A DNA stretch of 64,000 bases from Chrysomallon squamiferum (GCA_012295275.1 CM022665.1:5127167-5191166), one strand, 5' to 3'. Shown: positions 1 to 15,079, counted from the first letter of the stretch. Notes: generated from the letters alone by a model not told the origin. Translations and numbers: made by a program.

Positions 1-172
1 CGTGTTAGGTTGTTAGTTTTACATTTTTGTTTTAAGTCCCATTTTATATTTCAGAAGTCTGTGGTCATGTCTGTTCATTCAAAAGAAATGTTCATGAACT
101 TGTGATATTTTAAAAAATATTGTTCTTAATGTAAATATCTTTATCTGATCTATTTGAAAATCTGTGTTTCAG

Positions 173-2149
173 GTCAGGCCTATGTTATGCCAATGCGTCG
201 GGAAGCTGTGACAGAGGTGTACAAGCCTACACAGTTGGAGCTCACATCTCGATCTCGTAAAGAAGAGATTATGAGGACCATGAAATACACTATCAGAAAC
301 CAAACTGAGGTTGGGAGTAATAAAGAGCCTGGCAAATTACCTGAGCTTAAAATAGGTGTGTTTTATAAACAAATTTCCATTTAATTTTGATCTCACATGA
401 TGTTAATATAAGAACTTAAATGTGTCAATGTATTTTTTTTAAACTGAGAATTGTTTCTTGTCATTAACCAGCACTGTAATTTGATTAAATTTTCTTCTGT
501 TTTATGAAATTCATTTCTCATTAATGTACAGTATGTAAAATTATTATTAAAAAAGAAGTAAATCTGAATTACTTTTGTGTCAGTCTTTAAAAATTATTAA
601 CCTTCTTCCCACTTCCAAAAAAAAAAGAAGCACAAAAACCTCCAACAAATAAGCAGAAAACTGCTATTTTTATTTGAAAACAAATAATAACAAATCCACG
701 AATACTTTGTGTTATAAATAATACTTACCCCGTATTAACTTTGATTGAATTGTAATTCCAAACACTGTGTCTTTTGCATCAGAGTAAATGATTTTAACAT
801 ACTAACTAGCACCTGCATTATTAATTGCTCCAGACTACCGAGTTGTTGAGTGTGAACTTGGAGAGGATGTGGACTCCAGCCCAGAGCTGTTGGGAATTGA
901 TGAAAGAAATGTTGAGACACTTGTTGACATGAGTATTCCAGAGAGCACTGGAAATACTGTCACTAATAATGACTACAGTGAGAAGATTTCTGAAATAAAC
1001 CAACGAGTTGTGGAAGATGGGCCAAGAATTATAGAAGAGAAGTTAGTGAAATACATATTGTTGCCGTTTTATTAAATAAATTAAAATGAGGAAACATTTC
1101 ATTGTACCAGTCAACTAACGCTTATTCAGATATTTGGGGATAGATCAAGCACACAGTCTGCTTGCTTTATTTGTAACGTAACCAGTTAAGTTAAATGAAT
1201 CAAAACTTTTCTGAATTTTAGACAACTGACTATCTGTATTACATGAAAATAAGTTTGTTAACATTAAATTAAATTTCTTAATTTGTTGGTATTTTTATAA
1301 TTCAAAGAATTGTCAAATGAGTTAAGATTTAAATAGTTTCTAAAATCACTAAAAATAAAAAAAATAATTCTACATTGGTGAATTTTACAACTATAACTGT
1401 ACAAAATGTTGAAACCACCATTGTTGTAGTTTTAGCGTTCAGCAAAATAGCTTTTATGTTCATACAAGATAATGTTACCAGATTATTGTAATACTTTAGC
1501 CATCCTAATTTTCTTCATCTGCTGTTGACATACAAAATATATAGGATTTTTATTCTAGCTATTTCTATATGTACTTTGTCTTGAACTAACTCATGCAGTA
1601 ATTCTAAAAAGTATACAGTATATTAATCTTGGTCCATATTCAGTTTAATTCTTGCTCTTAAACTGCATTTTAATCAAATGTTTGATTAAATATGTTGTTA
1701 CAAACTATATTCAAATAATTTTACTACATCAGACCAAAATTAGAAGTGGAGCCAGCATCTGTTACAAGTAACACACGGTTCATTGTCACACTGGATGGAG
1801 TTGACCCTGACCAGTATGATGAAAATGGACAAGAGGATCTGTTGTCAGATATTCGTAGAACTGAACACATCCAGGAAGTGTTGCCACAGGCAGGACAAAA
1901 AGTATCTCCACCAAAGGTTAAACCTTTCTCCATTAGCCTACAAGATTCAGACGGTGAGTTCTTATAATTACTTTATTTTTTAAATGGATACTCTGTACTT
2001 TTTTATCGTTTTGTTTACACTTGAATTATGTGAGAAATACAATTACATTTGTTTCATGATATTATGTAGACTGTTCAGAGGTTTTTCTGGAATAATTTTT
2101 ATTTTTATTTTATTTTTTTATTTTTTAATCTTTTTGGTGTATAGTTATT

Positions 2150-2185
<36 letters not shown>

Positions 2186-3339
2186 TATAATTATTTTTAT
2201 TGTGCAGAAGAAGATGATGAAGAGATGCCCACTAAAAGAAGTAAAATGGCAGAACGATGTAAATTCTGGCCAGCCTGTGTTAATGGCAATGCCTGTCAGT
2301 ATCACCACCCCAGTATTCCGTGCAAGTAGGTGTTAATTATTAATTACTTATTTACATAACTGCCACAGCTTCAGTAGACATGGATAAAATATAACTGGAT
2401 GCTGTGTGTAATTTACAAAAATACAATTAAAAAAAAAATTCTCTGTTTCAGTGAAAGGCTCCCCAGAACTGATCACTAGTTTCCTTTTAATTTATGTATA
2501 TTAATAGACATAAGTCTTAATTTTGGAAAATATTTATTAAAAACTATGTCTGTTTGTAACGTATGATAATTATTTTCTGTGTAACTAGACGAGAATGAAA
2601 CAACAATTTTGATCAAATCTTATACATTTGTAGTTCTGTTTATTCCGTAATTTTATGTTACATAACATAAGTAAAGACATTATTGTTATTTTTATTTTTT
2701 TATTTTTTTTATTATTATTGAATATTTTAAATTAAGAATGGATTATTAAATTTTTAGGACATTCCCTAACTGTAAGTTTGGTGACAAATGTCTGTACATT
2801 CATCCTAACTGTATGTTTGATGCTCGCTGTACAAAACGCGACTGTCCATACACACACGCTAGTCGACGTACCATACACTCTTCTCCACCACAGGGTAAGA
2901 TGTTTTTTGTTATAAACCATATTTCAAAATAATAGCACAATTTAGCCTTGTTGATAAATCCACTGAAATTATGCTGTTATTTTGATAAATTGTACATAGG
3001 AATAAAAAAAAAATGAGTTTATAATTTTATCCTGAATGAGTAGGGTGGTCATAATATTTCTCTAATTGTGAACAAAAAAAAAATCCTCACAAAACCATCT
3101 TGATAATTTGTGGTAAATTGTGATTTAAATGTATTTCTGCTGTTAAGATTTTTTTAAAGTTATTTCCTTGTTGAATTTATGTTCCTGTTTTGTTAATAAA
3201 CAAGTAGTGATAATTATTTCAGTATCTTAAATGCATAACAAATTATATTCAGTAAGTTGATTATTTATACAATCTATGTTAGTTACATTCACAGATAAAT
3301 GTTTACTTTTGAGTGATAATCTGGTGTGTGTGTGCGTAT

Positions 3340-3407
<68 letters not shown>

Positions 3408-4461
3408 ATCCTCAGTTACTACATGTAGTGGCAAGATATGATGAGTAGAACTATTTTCACTTCAGTAAATTACTTGTTTACATAAATATATTATTCAGAG
3501 TTATTTCTTTAATGTTTAATTGTTGGTTTAGATCTTACAACACTATCTTAAAAACACTTTTCTGCTACTCTTGACAGTGGTGAGTTGAGATATAAAACAG
3601 TTAATTTCATTTGATTTCTGTATTATTAAGGACTGTGGGATGAAAGAAATAACCGGTTAATGTCTTAAGATATCACCTTTATCCTGGCCAGGTCAAATGT
3701 CAAATGCAGTTTGACAGTCTCACTGCTATTTGGGTTTCTAGCATTTTTATACATATATAGTGTTTTGTGATTTACTGCCAGCAGAGGTGTTTGTGTGCAT
3801 GTCTCTCTATATATATGTGTTTGCTTTGTTCAACAGCCATGCAACAGCCAATGGTTATTATAGCTGCACCCCCAACACTGGCACCCCTGGGAACGAAACC
3901 AGTACAGTGCAAGTTCTTCCCCAACTGCCATAACCCTCAGTGTACTTTTGTTCACCCCAAGGTATCTATCTATGTTTAGGCTTTTATTGAATTTTCACTT
4001 GTTTTATTTAGTAAGACGGAAATTATATCTTTGCATAAAAAATTATTATGCTAGAATAATAAATGAAAATGTTAATGAAATGGGTTATTTTGATTCTGAA
4101 TTATTTATTTTGAAATACATTTATCAGTATTTTTTGTTCAAATGATTTTTATTATTTTTAACTGTTGTTACTGTTGTTTATTTGTTTAATTATTTATTTA
4201 TAATTTTTATTGTATATTTATACTGACAGGTGTGATACTATAGCACATTGTTTCATAAAATGTAATTTTGTGTTGAATCTTATGTTGTCATTTCAGTTAT
4301 AATTTAAAAAACTGGGTAAAATATATATTGTTTCTCCGTTTCAGCCATGTAGATTTGGTTTCAACTGTATAAGAAAGTCAACATGTCCTTATCATCATCC
4401 CCCATTCCAAGACAAAGAAAGGCTGACATGGAGTGCAAACAAGTCAATGGTAACAAATTAA
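173..4461 (+). CDS. ZC3H14: ZC3H14 (Nab2-family poly(A)-binding CCCH zinc-finger protein), 3' seven exons, 5' partial
   Basis: Coding exons by splice sites and frame: 173-355, 834-1041, 1733-1953, 2208-2325, 2758-2894, 3837-3961, 4345-4461 (stop TAA 4459-4461), giving 368 C-terminal residues. The 173 exon opens inside a codon, so earlier exons lie off the left edge. The family binds poly(A) through a C-terminal array of tandem CCCH fingers and controls poly(A) tail length and mRNA export, mainly in the nucleus. Five fingers are visible: CKFWPACVNGNACQYHH; CKTFPNCKFGDKCLYIH (first Cys in exon 2208-2325, rest in exon 2758-2894); CMFDARCTKRDCPYTH; CKFFPNCHNPQCTFVH; CRFGFNCIRKSTCPYHH. Five fingers followed by a short tail is the ZC3H14/Nab2 arrangement. 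Exon 1733-1953 carries RFIVTLDGVDP, which I recall as a family motif, and exon 2208 begins with an acidic EEDDEE stretch. The N-terminal PWI-like fold would be outside the window. All junctions are GT-AG and in phase. Confidence 0.93.
1042..1732 (+). other. ZC3H14 intron
   Basis: AT-rich intron with donor gttagt at 1042 and acceptor catcag ending at 1732. I see no exon, RNA gene or clear transposon in it. The other ZC3H14 introns (356-833, 1954-2207, 2326-2757, 2895-3836, 3962-4344) are also plain. The exceptions are a (TA)n run near 2153-2182 and a (TG)n run at about 3323-3405. Confidence 0.75.
3323..3405. repeat. (TG)n microsatellite in ZC3H14 intron
   Basis: About 80 bases of TG dinucleotide, slightly impure at its 5' end (gtgcgtatgag). 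It lies in the intron between the exons ending at 2894 and starting at 3837. Confidence 0.9.
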
Positions 4462-6971
4462 CAATTTACTTAATGTATACATCCACATTGCAACAACATA
4501 ATAAATAAATAAATAAAAACAACCATGCATCACAGTGCAGTGAAAATATGTCAGTTGTAACAGACTGATGATTAACTTAAAGAATACATCTATGTTGCAA
4601 CCAGTATCAAGTGTGGCATAATGAACATTCAGAAAATAATGACTTTAAAATGTTTTCATTAATGTGTGTGTGTTATGTATATATATATATATATATATAT
4701 ATAGACAGATAGATAGATTTAAAATTTAATTTATTATTTTTTGTTTGATTCTGACTTAGAAACATTTGAACTTCTTCAATATTTTTATTTCTGCATTAAA
4801 TACTGGGAAGAAAACAACACGTTTGCAATAATATATAATTTATTTACAAATCCTTCAGTACTGAATATCAGTTTTCAACTTATATTTTTATTCTCTCAGA
4901 CAAAGGCATGATCTGCACAGAGCCCATTTGGAGTTCACATGATCTAAAGACTAGAAAGACACTGTAACACTTGATTCTTGCTGTTGCCTATGGATGTTCG
5001 GAGAAGTATAATCAAAAGACATTATTATAACACAGTTATGATCATTATTCCATTTTCATTGCATTTACAGTTAATTTCTTCTGTTATTCAAGCCTACTTG
5101 GAGATAAAGTCGAAAAACCACGTTCATATAGTTACAGTTGATTTTTGTTTTGATTTATTAAAGCCTGTTCAGAGTTAAATTTTCTTGTATTTATGAAAGC
5201 CTAGTTGGAGATACACAGTTGATAAACCACTTTCATACAGTTATTTTTGAATTCCTTTGTTATTAAAGCCTACTTGGAGATAAAGAGTTGAAAACCACTT
5301 TCATACAGTTAGTTAATTTTTTTGCGGGTTTTTTTGTTCAGAGTTAAATTTTCTTGTATTATTAAAGCCTAGTTGGAGATAAACAGTTGAAAAACCACTT
5401 TCATACAGTTATAGTTGAATTTTAGTGTTATTAAAGCCTGTTTGGAGTTACAGTTGATTTCCAGTGTTGTTAAAATGTATTTTTGGATGCATAAAAGAAA
5501 GTCAATGTTAACTAAGTTAATAGTTTGTTTCTGATATTCAGAAAGTCTGTTGGAACACACAATGGAAAGAAAGTATTCATGAAGTTAAGTTTAAAACTGT
5601 TTGGAGATTGTTAATTGAAGTTGTCATCAATACAGTAACGATTGCTTACTGAGGCTGGAATGTCAGGGATATAAGGGGAAATCTTGTTTCATTAGATGCT
5701 TTAATAGTGCATCTAAATCCTCCTATTTCCCACACATGACAAATAAAACTTCCATTTCATCGGAATGTGTCTGTAACCTGAATTGTTAGATATGTTTTTG
5801 ATATGTTTTCCAAAAACACCAGAATGCCACTTAACTGAATTATTTCTTTCTTTCTAAACAAGTGTTTCTAGATGATAATGTATTGCCCAGTGACAAATTT
5901 TGAATGGCTCATTTTATGTTTAAGTATTAAGTATTGGTCTATCGTTTGTGAGGGGGTTTTCTTTTTCATTTATTATTGTTGGTTAATTCTTGAAATATTA
6001 TGGGAAGTTGGACTTCATATTTATTCAAACAAATTCGACAAAAATAGTAACCAAAACATTTATCAAAATTATATATTTTATTTTATTTTTTTCTCTCTTG
6101 TATTCAAAATTGTTCAAATGAAATTTTGTTATATATAATACAAACAAAAATAATTTGAAATATATTTTAATACTTTGAAGTTATTTTATTGCAGAATAAT
6201 TTTTGGAAATGTAAAGGGTATTTACCCATTATATTTTTATTAATGGGCTTTCTATTTTTCAGTATATTTTTATTTATTTATTTATTTATTTATTTTTTAT
6301 TTTATTAGCCTTGTAGAAGGTATGACTTATTAAAATGAAAATGTAGGTGGGGTTTTCTGGGGGGGGGTTGTTAGGGTTTTTGTTGTTTGTTTTTTTGTTT
6401 TTTAAATCTTGTTTTGTGATGATAATGTGTACCGTCTTCATTTTACATTTTACTACAGATTTTTAAAATTTTCTTAAAACAAAATTCTTCATTTTTCCTG
6501 TTCATTTCCTATAAAAGGACCAAAGATATTTCCATTTTTTCCTGGAAATAAGTGACAGCACAGACATTTTATTAATAAATCGTATATATTATATACTTGC
6601 TAAAAATGCAGACATTTGACCATCTTTACATTTGTTTTAATGTTATAAACAATGATACTCAGTTTATATTTCAGGATTGTACATTGTTGTCATACTTTGG
6701 ACACAAACTGAATGACATTTAATTGCTAAGAAGTGTGTTCAAACATTTTTGTTTAAACCATTTCAGTTGCACAGTTCATTTTTTATTTCTTTGTTAAAAA
6801 CACACATGATAACACCTTCACTTTAATGCAAATAAAAAGAAACTATTTTAGTTCTGTAACATTTATTAAAACATTTTCCAAAAATAAGTCATTAAAACAT
6901 TTATCTTATTAAACAAATTCACCGGCTAGAACACAGGTTTGATTTTATCACAGTTTTGAATTACAGTTGTT
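4462..6971. other. Convergent 3' intergenic region between ZC3H14 and the PLB1-like gene
   Basis: ZC3H14 (plus) ends at 4461 and the PLB1-like gene (minus) ends at 6972, so this gap holds both 3' UTRs. Several AATAAA-type motifs occur on both strands, for example near 4500-4515 plus and TTTATT runs near 6270-6300, but none can be assigned as the used poly(A) site. A degenerate tandem repeat occupies about 5085-5480. I found no coding exon here beyond the two gene ends. Confidence 0.7.
5085..5480. repeat. Degenerate compound tandem repeat downstream of ZC3H14
   Basis: About five to six diverged copies of a unit starting ttaaagcctacttggagata and ending ctttcatacagtta, each about 70 bases. They are interspersed with a shorter 35-base relative (gttcagagttaaattttctt). 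Copies start near 5088, 5158, 5194, 5263, 5364 and 5430. The array lies within 1 kb of the ZC3H14 stop, so it may be in its 3' UTR. Confidence 0.75.
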
Positions 6972-7622
6972 TTAAGTTGAGTTAGAAAGACTGTTTTTCT
7001 TTGTATAAAAATATGGATGCTCCTGAAAATATAATTGAAATGTTAAATATTTTCATGATTCATTCATACGTACCATCTATTTTAAAGCAATACGAGTCCT
7101 TAAATTATTAATCAGAATTCTTAGAGTCACACATTCTGTAATTTATTTAATAAGTTTTACAAAATGAATTTAAATGTTTCACTTAATATTTACGTATAAT
7201 ATACTAAATATTAATTGAAAAGTTTTAATTCGTTTTATTTATTACATATTTTAAAAAGGAAAATTCTTTACCTCTGTTGGACATTCAATGCCTTCTTTTG
7301 GTGTCCAGTCAGTTCTTTTAGCCCGAACCTTTTCAATCTTAAATATAAAGAGTTACACATGTGAAAATAATTTCAGTTTATGCACAATATGCAAACGTTT
7401 GGGAAGAAAAATAAAAGTTATTTTGAAAATTATATTGCTTTGTTTTGTTTTTTTCAATTATATTTGACTTGTAAAAAAAGAAAGTATAAATAATATTTTA
7501 GGACAACATTTAATATTTTAACTGCATTTACAGTTCTATATTGAAAATAACAGCATGGTGCAAGCATTTTTACATACTTCCATGTTTATAAATGTATGAT
7601 TATCCAAATGGTTCCTCCCTCC

Positions 7623-7721
<99 letters not shown>

Positions 7722-8294
7722 CCTCCCTCCCTCCCTCCCGCTATAATGAATGTAATTTCATCTTGATAGTAATATCCACAAATCGGTGATACCTTTCTTC
7801 TAAGTTTTAAATTATGGAACTGATACACACGCGCACACACACACACACTAGCATCTTACCATGTTATTCCACAGAGCAGCAGCAGCAGCAGCATGTCCTT
7901 TCCTACTCAGATGAAAACAGTCTGGTGCAAAATACGACAAATCAGGTTTGTCTGTTCCCTCCTGCAAAAAAAAAAAAAAAAAATACAAAAAAAAAAAAAT
8001 ATATATGATTTTTACCTAAAATTCATTCAGAAAAAAATTATAATAATGAGATCTGCTAACATTAGTAGCTATAAAAAATTGCTGATATAGTTGTTGACTG
8101 TATGCTGGAAATTACTGAATAACAAAAAAAAAAAAAAAAACAAACAAACAAATAATAATAATAATAAATACAAATAAAAATCAAAAATCAAATCAAATTA
8201 TGCTCATTTGCTAGCTGTCGCGTTCTTTTGATGAGGTACGTACCTGGACATTGCTAAAGAACACGCACACGTAATCATACACATACAAAAACAA

Positions 8295-8333
<39 letters not shown>

Positions 8334-9080
8334 AAAAAAAAAAACAACGAACCGAAATAAAGGTTAAACAATTAATATAGATTAGGTATAAACCAATGAA
8401 AAAATAATTCGTAGAAAAACGTATGCATCTACTTGTTTCAGGTGTATACCTGGATGATGTATGACAGCGATGATTATTAGTTTATCAGATTTAAAAAGAG
8501 AAATTGTAAATATAACAAGTCCACTGGTATCTTTTGCTTCAGTATATTTTCTGTTTGAAATAATGTCAGTAAAATATTAAATATTAAAAGAAATTTATTT
8601 TTGTTAAAGTTTTTAAAACTAATTTTTTTGCTTCTTTTTATCCATTTTTGTAAACAAATATTAAATGAAGTAAAATCGATTTTTATAATCATTTTGTTGT
8701 TTGTTTTAACTATTTTCTGTAAACATTTAAATATAAATTGAATATAAAAATGAATTTAATTTTTTTTTTTTTTTTTTTTAAACCAACGTGTTGCTGTTTG
8801 TTTTTACTATTTTCTGCAAAGAAATATTAAATGAAATAAGAACGATTTTTAAAACCATTTTGTTGTTTGCTCTTACTGTTAAATTTGTGTTCCTTATTTT
8901 CACTATTTTCTACAAACAATACATTTTATTAAACAAAACAATTTCTAAAACCACACTGAATAATTTGTTTTACTAACAATACTAACACTAGATGTTCGTA
9001 CGTTTTGTTATAATTTTTGTTTTCTGTTACAAGTCGTATTCTGTTGAAAGAAACTCATAATTTTATTAATTATTCCTTAC

Positions 9081-9111
<31 letters not shown>

Positions 9112-9693
9112 TATTATTATTAAATGTACCTTTTATTATTTTAATACTCTGTACCTTAAATGCAACGACCGTGAGTCACATGGTGAATGATGAAGCCCCA
9201 CCTAAGAATGGCTAATACGGAATATTTCATACTTGAAAATGAATTATTCTGGTGGACTATTCGAAATAGGTACAGAACATATAATATTTGTATTAAATAC
9301 CGTTTTAAAATATCTCACTGATATTTAAAATACATTAATAATACGTTTGGCATGCTGTATTGTGTATGATACTCTTTTCGAGATTTGAATTATAAATAGG
9401 CAACTACAAGATCATCCGATTCTGTTGTGTTTCACAGATTAAGGTCTACCTACGAAATAAAGAAATATTGTTAAATACATTGTCTGTATTTCGATCTAAC
9501 TTTTTGCCTTCGAGTCTGTGAGCCAATATCTGCTAATGAAACAGTATAACAGTACAAAAAAAAAAAAAAAAAAAATTCGAGATAACAATGCTTTATCGTG
9601 GCACTTTTTAGGGAAAAGTGGAACTGTAAGATGAATGTATAGACAATATATTCAAACAATTAGTCCATGGTTTCTTAAAAACTAACTAACTAA

Positions 9694-9762
<69 letters not shown>

Positions 9763-10489
9763 ATAATGAATATGAATAATAAAAAAAATACCTTCAGTGG
9801 TAACGATGTTTTCTGAAAGAATGGTTGTACAACGACGGTAAAATCGTCCCTGCCGTCGTAACGCCCGCTGTTGACTAGATCCTGCACTGAGTGCTGATAT
9901 GAGCTGATAGCAGCCGCAAGTTCTTTCTTAGCTTCGTCGTTTTTTGGAAAGGCACCACACCGACACAGAAAGCTAAAATCAAAACAAAGAACGTGTGCAG
10001 TGAATTAAATCCATCTTGATACAAAAAATAATTATAACACATTTTAATAAGAACGAAAACCTAAAATCAAAACAAAGAAATGTTTTTATTAATTAATTAA
10101 TTTATTTATTTATTTATTCATATAGGTACTGATAGTGTATTGATATTAGTATTAGTTTTAGTTTTAATGACATGCTTACAGATGCATGACTGTACAGATC
10201 AAGCCTTTGTTGAGCTTCTCTGTTATGTCCACTTGAAGTACTTCCACCAAGTTAATAAAAGCTCGTGGCACTTCAGCATAAAACACGTCCAGTGTTTTCT
10301 TAATATTTTCTATATAGTGCTGCGGGCTAAATTCTGCCTACAAATGAATGTTAAACTTAATGTTACTCTGCGTTTATTTATTTGAAAGGATAACATATCC
10401 ATCTGTGTTTTGTTGGCCATCCACGACATATTTAAAAAAAAATATATTTTGCATTCTTTTGTGAGCTGTAATGGTTAGTCAGTGAAAGT

Positions 10490-10535
<46 letters not shown>

Positions 10536-12633
10536 ACACACACACACACTATGGATTTTCATCCAAAAATATTTTATCATAAAGTTACTTTCACTATTTT
10601 TCACATACTTTAGCTATCCTTCGAATCCAGTAAAACGAAAACGATATTTCACCATAATTTAAATTTCGTTTAGACAAAATATTAAAATCTACGCTGTACA
10701 TTTTGCTGTTTTCGTCATTGTAGTAACAAAATATATACTCACTTTATCTTCACAGAAATCACATAGGTCGTTACCACCAATGAACACCGTGATGACTTTC
10801 CAGTCTTTGTTGAAGTCAATGCTGTCATCATTCTTCATTCTCTTCACTAGCTCTATGGCTTGCTGGTATATTTCACTAAAAAACGATGACCCAGATACTT
10901 TAATTCGTAACAAACGTACTTCAGTGTGGTCCGCTAAATTTTAACGTGATCCGTTTATATATCATTAAATATGTTCAAACTGGTGGTCAGTGATATGTAA
11001 GTGTCGTGTGTGCGAGCACATGTTTGTGTATGTATGTATGTATATGTGTGTGTATGTATGTATGTTTTTGTTGTACAGATCCGACATGACCGTCCAGCAA
11101 GCCGTTTGACATCCTCGTAATACCTACTGCTTTTTATCAATGTTTTTCTTGATGAATTAATTATCATTTGTCTTTCTTTCAGTCTATTTTAAATGCTTCC
11201 ATCAAAAGAATATACTGGGAGTTACTTACATACTCTTTGCTCCTGGTTTTGCTAAATCCAGATGTGCATTTTTGTTATTGACTGCCCCACTTCCAGTAGA
11301 ATAGCCTTTCAAATTTGGATTATACTTTTTTAAAATGTCTGAAAATATATAGTGAAAATGGTTGCTAATGTACATAATTATAACTGTTTTTCTTAAAATT
11401 ATTTTATTATTAGATCAGCAAAAATAATAGTAATAACTATCGCAGTACTTGTTGCCTCGGGAATAGTAAAAGTAATAGTAGTAGTAGATACGATAGTAAT
11501 AGAAAGTAATAATAGTAGCAGCAATGATAGTAGTAGACGTAATAGCGTTATTAATGTTCATAATAATAATAATGTTAGTATTGGTAATAGTATAAAAGTA
11601 GTTATTGTAATGAAAGTGATGATAGTAGATTTCCAAAGTCAGAAATGATTACATGTATTTTTAAAATTTCGTTGTCGAACTGGCTTAAGTCACTTTACTA
11701 AGAATAAAAATTATTAAAAAATCTACATTGTCAAGGTTTATGTTAATAATCATTATCATAAAAATTGATACATTTTTATTGCGTATATTTTGACCCTTTC
11801 TCTTATCAACCTAAAATCAGAAATAAATATGGGTACACTCAGTGCTATCTCCCTAAAAAAAAAAAAAAAATGTATTCATTTAGGTGTAGGAATTAAAATT
11901 TTAAATGATATATTTTTTACACACTCAACTTTCATCATAATTTGTCTTACATTTATTTTATCAGGTTTTAAAGCGAGAGCGATAATCGACCATATGTTTT
12001 TTTTCCCAATGACAACGACTTCATTCTCACAGACTGCAGGATTACAGTACAGAGAAGAACGGTTAGAGATATATAATGACTAAATTAAAGTGCACATCCC
12101 CTGTGTTGTTTCTCATTAAGCAAGGTCACTCTGCTATCTAAGACGTGTTAAGTATATAATTAGACAAATATTTTTATTTTTTAATTTTTTTTAATTTTTT
12201 TTTTTTAATGTTTATATTGCAAATGAACATTGGCGTGCAGAGGTCTGGTGATGCCGGGGGCCAACTCTTTGACTGTATGCCACAAAGACTCAAGTATAAG
12301 GCTTAGTACTGAGATATTACGAGAAAGAATTATATTTTGAATATGTAAACACAGATGAAACATAAAATAAACACATTATTCGATTTAAATATAAATCAAC
12401 CAAATTCATTAAGTTCTTTTCTCTGATTGTATGTCCGGGGTCACCACCCCTACGCTACCCCCCTCTGCACGCCCCTGCAAATGAAGGTGATGTTATCAAT
12501 GTTGTGTTAGTGACTTAGACACTGTGCTTGCAGTTCGTTGAAACAAACGGCATAACCTGAACTCTTCTACATACAAATGTACTCACTGGGTAGGGTTGGC
12601 TGTTTTTCAAAAGATCCCTGTCCACCAATACTG

Positions 12634-12673
<40 letters not shown>

Positions 12674-14185
12674 GGACAGTTAAAATAAATAAATAAATAA
12701 ATAAATAAAAAAATAAATAAATAAAAAAAAAATAAAATAAAAATAAATAAATGAACGGAACGAACGAACGAATCATAGATAGATAAATAAATAAATTAAT
12801 CAATTAATTAAAACAAAATTCTGATTATTCTCACCTCCATGACAATCCACGATCTTGTCTTAGCAGTCCAACGATAGTCAGAGCTGTGATTCCTGTACCA
12901 GCCTACAACAACAACAACAACAAACAACCACAATGACAACAAATCGTAACCGGGAAGGATGCAACACGTACTTAAGCTTTTTCTGTATATATATCATTAT
13001 AAATATTGTTATATATATATAATTACTTACTGTGATGGAGTCTCCAATAGCTCCGACGACATTTATATCACCTGGTCTTAGCCTATGCACTGAAAGCCAA
13101 AAAAAAAAAAAAAAAAAAAAAGTTCCCTTTAAATATTATATTTCTTTATTTTTTCAAAACTGCAAAAAAAAAAAAAAAAAAAAAAAAAATCCATCTCCAC
13201 CAGGTATATAATTAACATAATTACTGGAATTTTATACCGACAAAATAAAATAAAAATTGTTATGGGTCCTGTCTTTCAGCTTACCTACTTACGATATTTA
13301 AATTTCACTGTGACGGACATATGATATAATAGTAGTTTGAATTCTTTAAAGATTTTTCCAAAAATAAATTGTAAATGAAGTTTTCATAATACAGTTTAAC
13401 TTTAAGCTTGTGAATTTTTAGTTGTGTAAATAACCAACTAATGTCGATTATAAACGTATTTCACATCGTAACAAAATATGCATTTGTTCTCTTTTACTGC
13501 TTTCATATAGCGATCTACCTGATGTTGGAATGGTATCTGAGGGAGGGATAGGCGAACACGGAAACTCGGTGTTTTCAGGCTGGAAAAACAATTGAGAGAA
13601 CAAAGAAAATAAGTGACAGAAGTAGCAACAAAAGAAAGAAAGAAAGAAAGAGGAAAATTTTAAATGCTATATATATATATATATATATAAAACTAAACAT
13701 CTGTTTAACACAGCCATATTTATTAGATTTAACAAGCTGATTTTGTTTCATAACATAAAATAGAATAAAAAAAAAAAAAAATTAAGACGATCTGTTATAA
13801 CAAAAAATCCATATATAAATAAATAAGTAAATAAAGAGACAGATAGATAAATTAAGATGATCTGTTATAACAAATTATATATTTCCAGTTTCTTTGTTTG
13901 TTTGTATATTTATTTATTCATCTATTTATTATTTTTCTCTAGTACCTGGCTACCAGGTAGGAAGAGATCAAGATGTTTATAGAACTCTCTCTCCATTGTT
14001 TCATTGGCCGCCAGATTGTATACAAAACGGCTGTAGTCATTGTAGGTCCATGAACTAACTGAAAATAGAAGCACCACATTATTAGATACAAATCAGTCAG
14101 AACAAAAACAAACAAACAAAAATAATAAATAAATAAATAAAAAAATCTAAAAATTTAAATGAACGTGTGCAAAAAGTGTAAAATG

Positions 14186-14217
<32 letters not shown>

Positions 14218-15079
14218 ATAATAATAAAAAACAGCTAAATAAATAAATAAAATAAATAAAAATATTAAACAGCCCTACAAATATTCCAACACCAACAACT
14301 ACCACCACCACCACTACTACTACTACTACTATTACGTACTACAAAAACGAAACGAAATAAAAGTCACTTAAAAATATTTCTTTGCATTCTTCTCCGTCAT
14401 TCAAGCAAAACGGGTTAAAACGCAATAGCACATCTAGGGACAGCGATAAAATGTTAAAGTTAATAAAAAAAAAAACACACCCAAAACCCAACACTTAATG
14501 AAATGATATTAACCTGCCGTGTTGACTTTATAGGCAGCAGATTAAATACTCACGCTTTATGATAAAACTTTTTAAATATATAACAGAATTTACGTATACG
14601 CTTATATAAATTAAACGTGTATCTTAATACAGTTTTTTATAACGACAATTTTATTTCAACTTATTTTTAATTCTCTCTATCACTCTATAGTTAATTTTTC
14701 TCTAGAAAACTCGTAGGTCATTGTATTCAAAGGCTAGTAAACGTATTTATTTATTCACACACACACACAGACGTACATACAACACTCAAACACTTAATGT
14801 AAACTTCTCGAGTTGAAATTCTAATAGGGCTTGTAGAAACTGTCTGCGTCTATTTTCAGATAAGACTGTAGCTCCGTCCATGTGCCTGAAGTTACAGAAT
14901 TCGAACAAATTCAGTGCCTATAACTCGCCACATGCCTTTTTAGATAACTTAAGTGATAAAATTTCGAGGAAAAAATTTACGTACAGTTTCCGGGAAAAAT
15001 GAATTAGCATTTATCGATATTCTCCGGGTTTAAAGTGCGGCGGTTTTTTCCATTTGTGCCCTCACTGTATTAAATTTCA

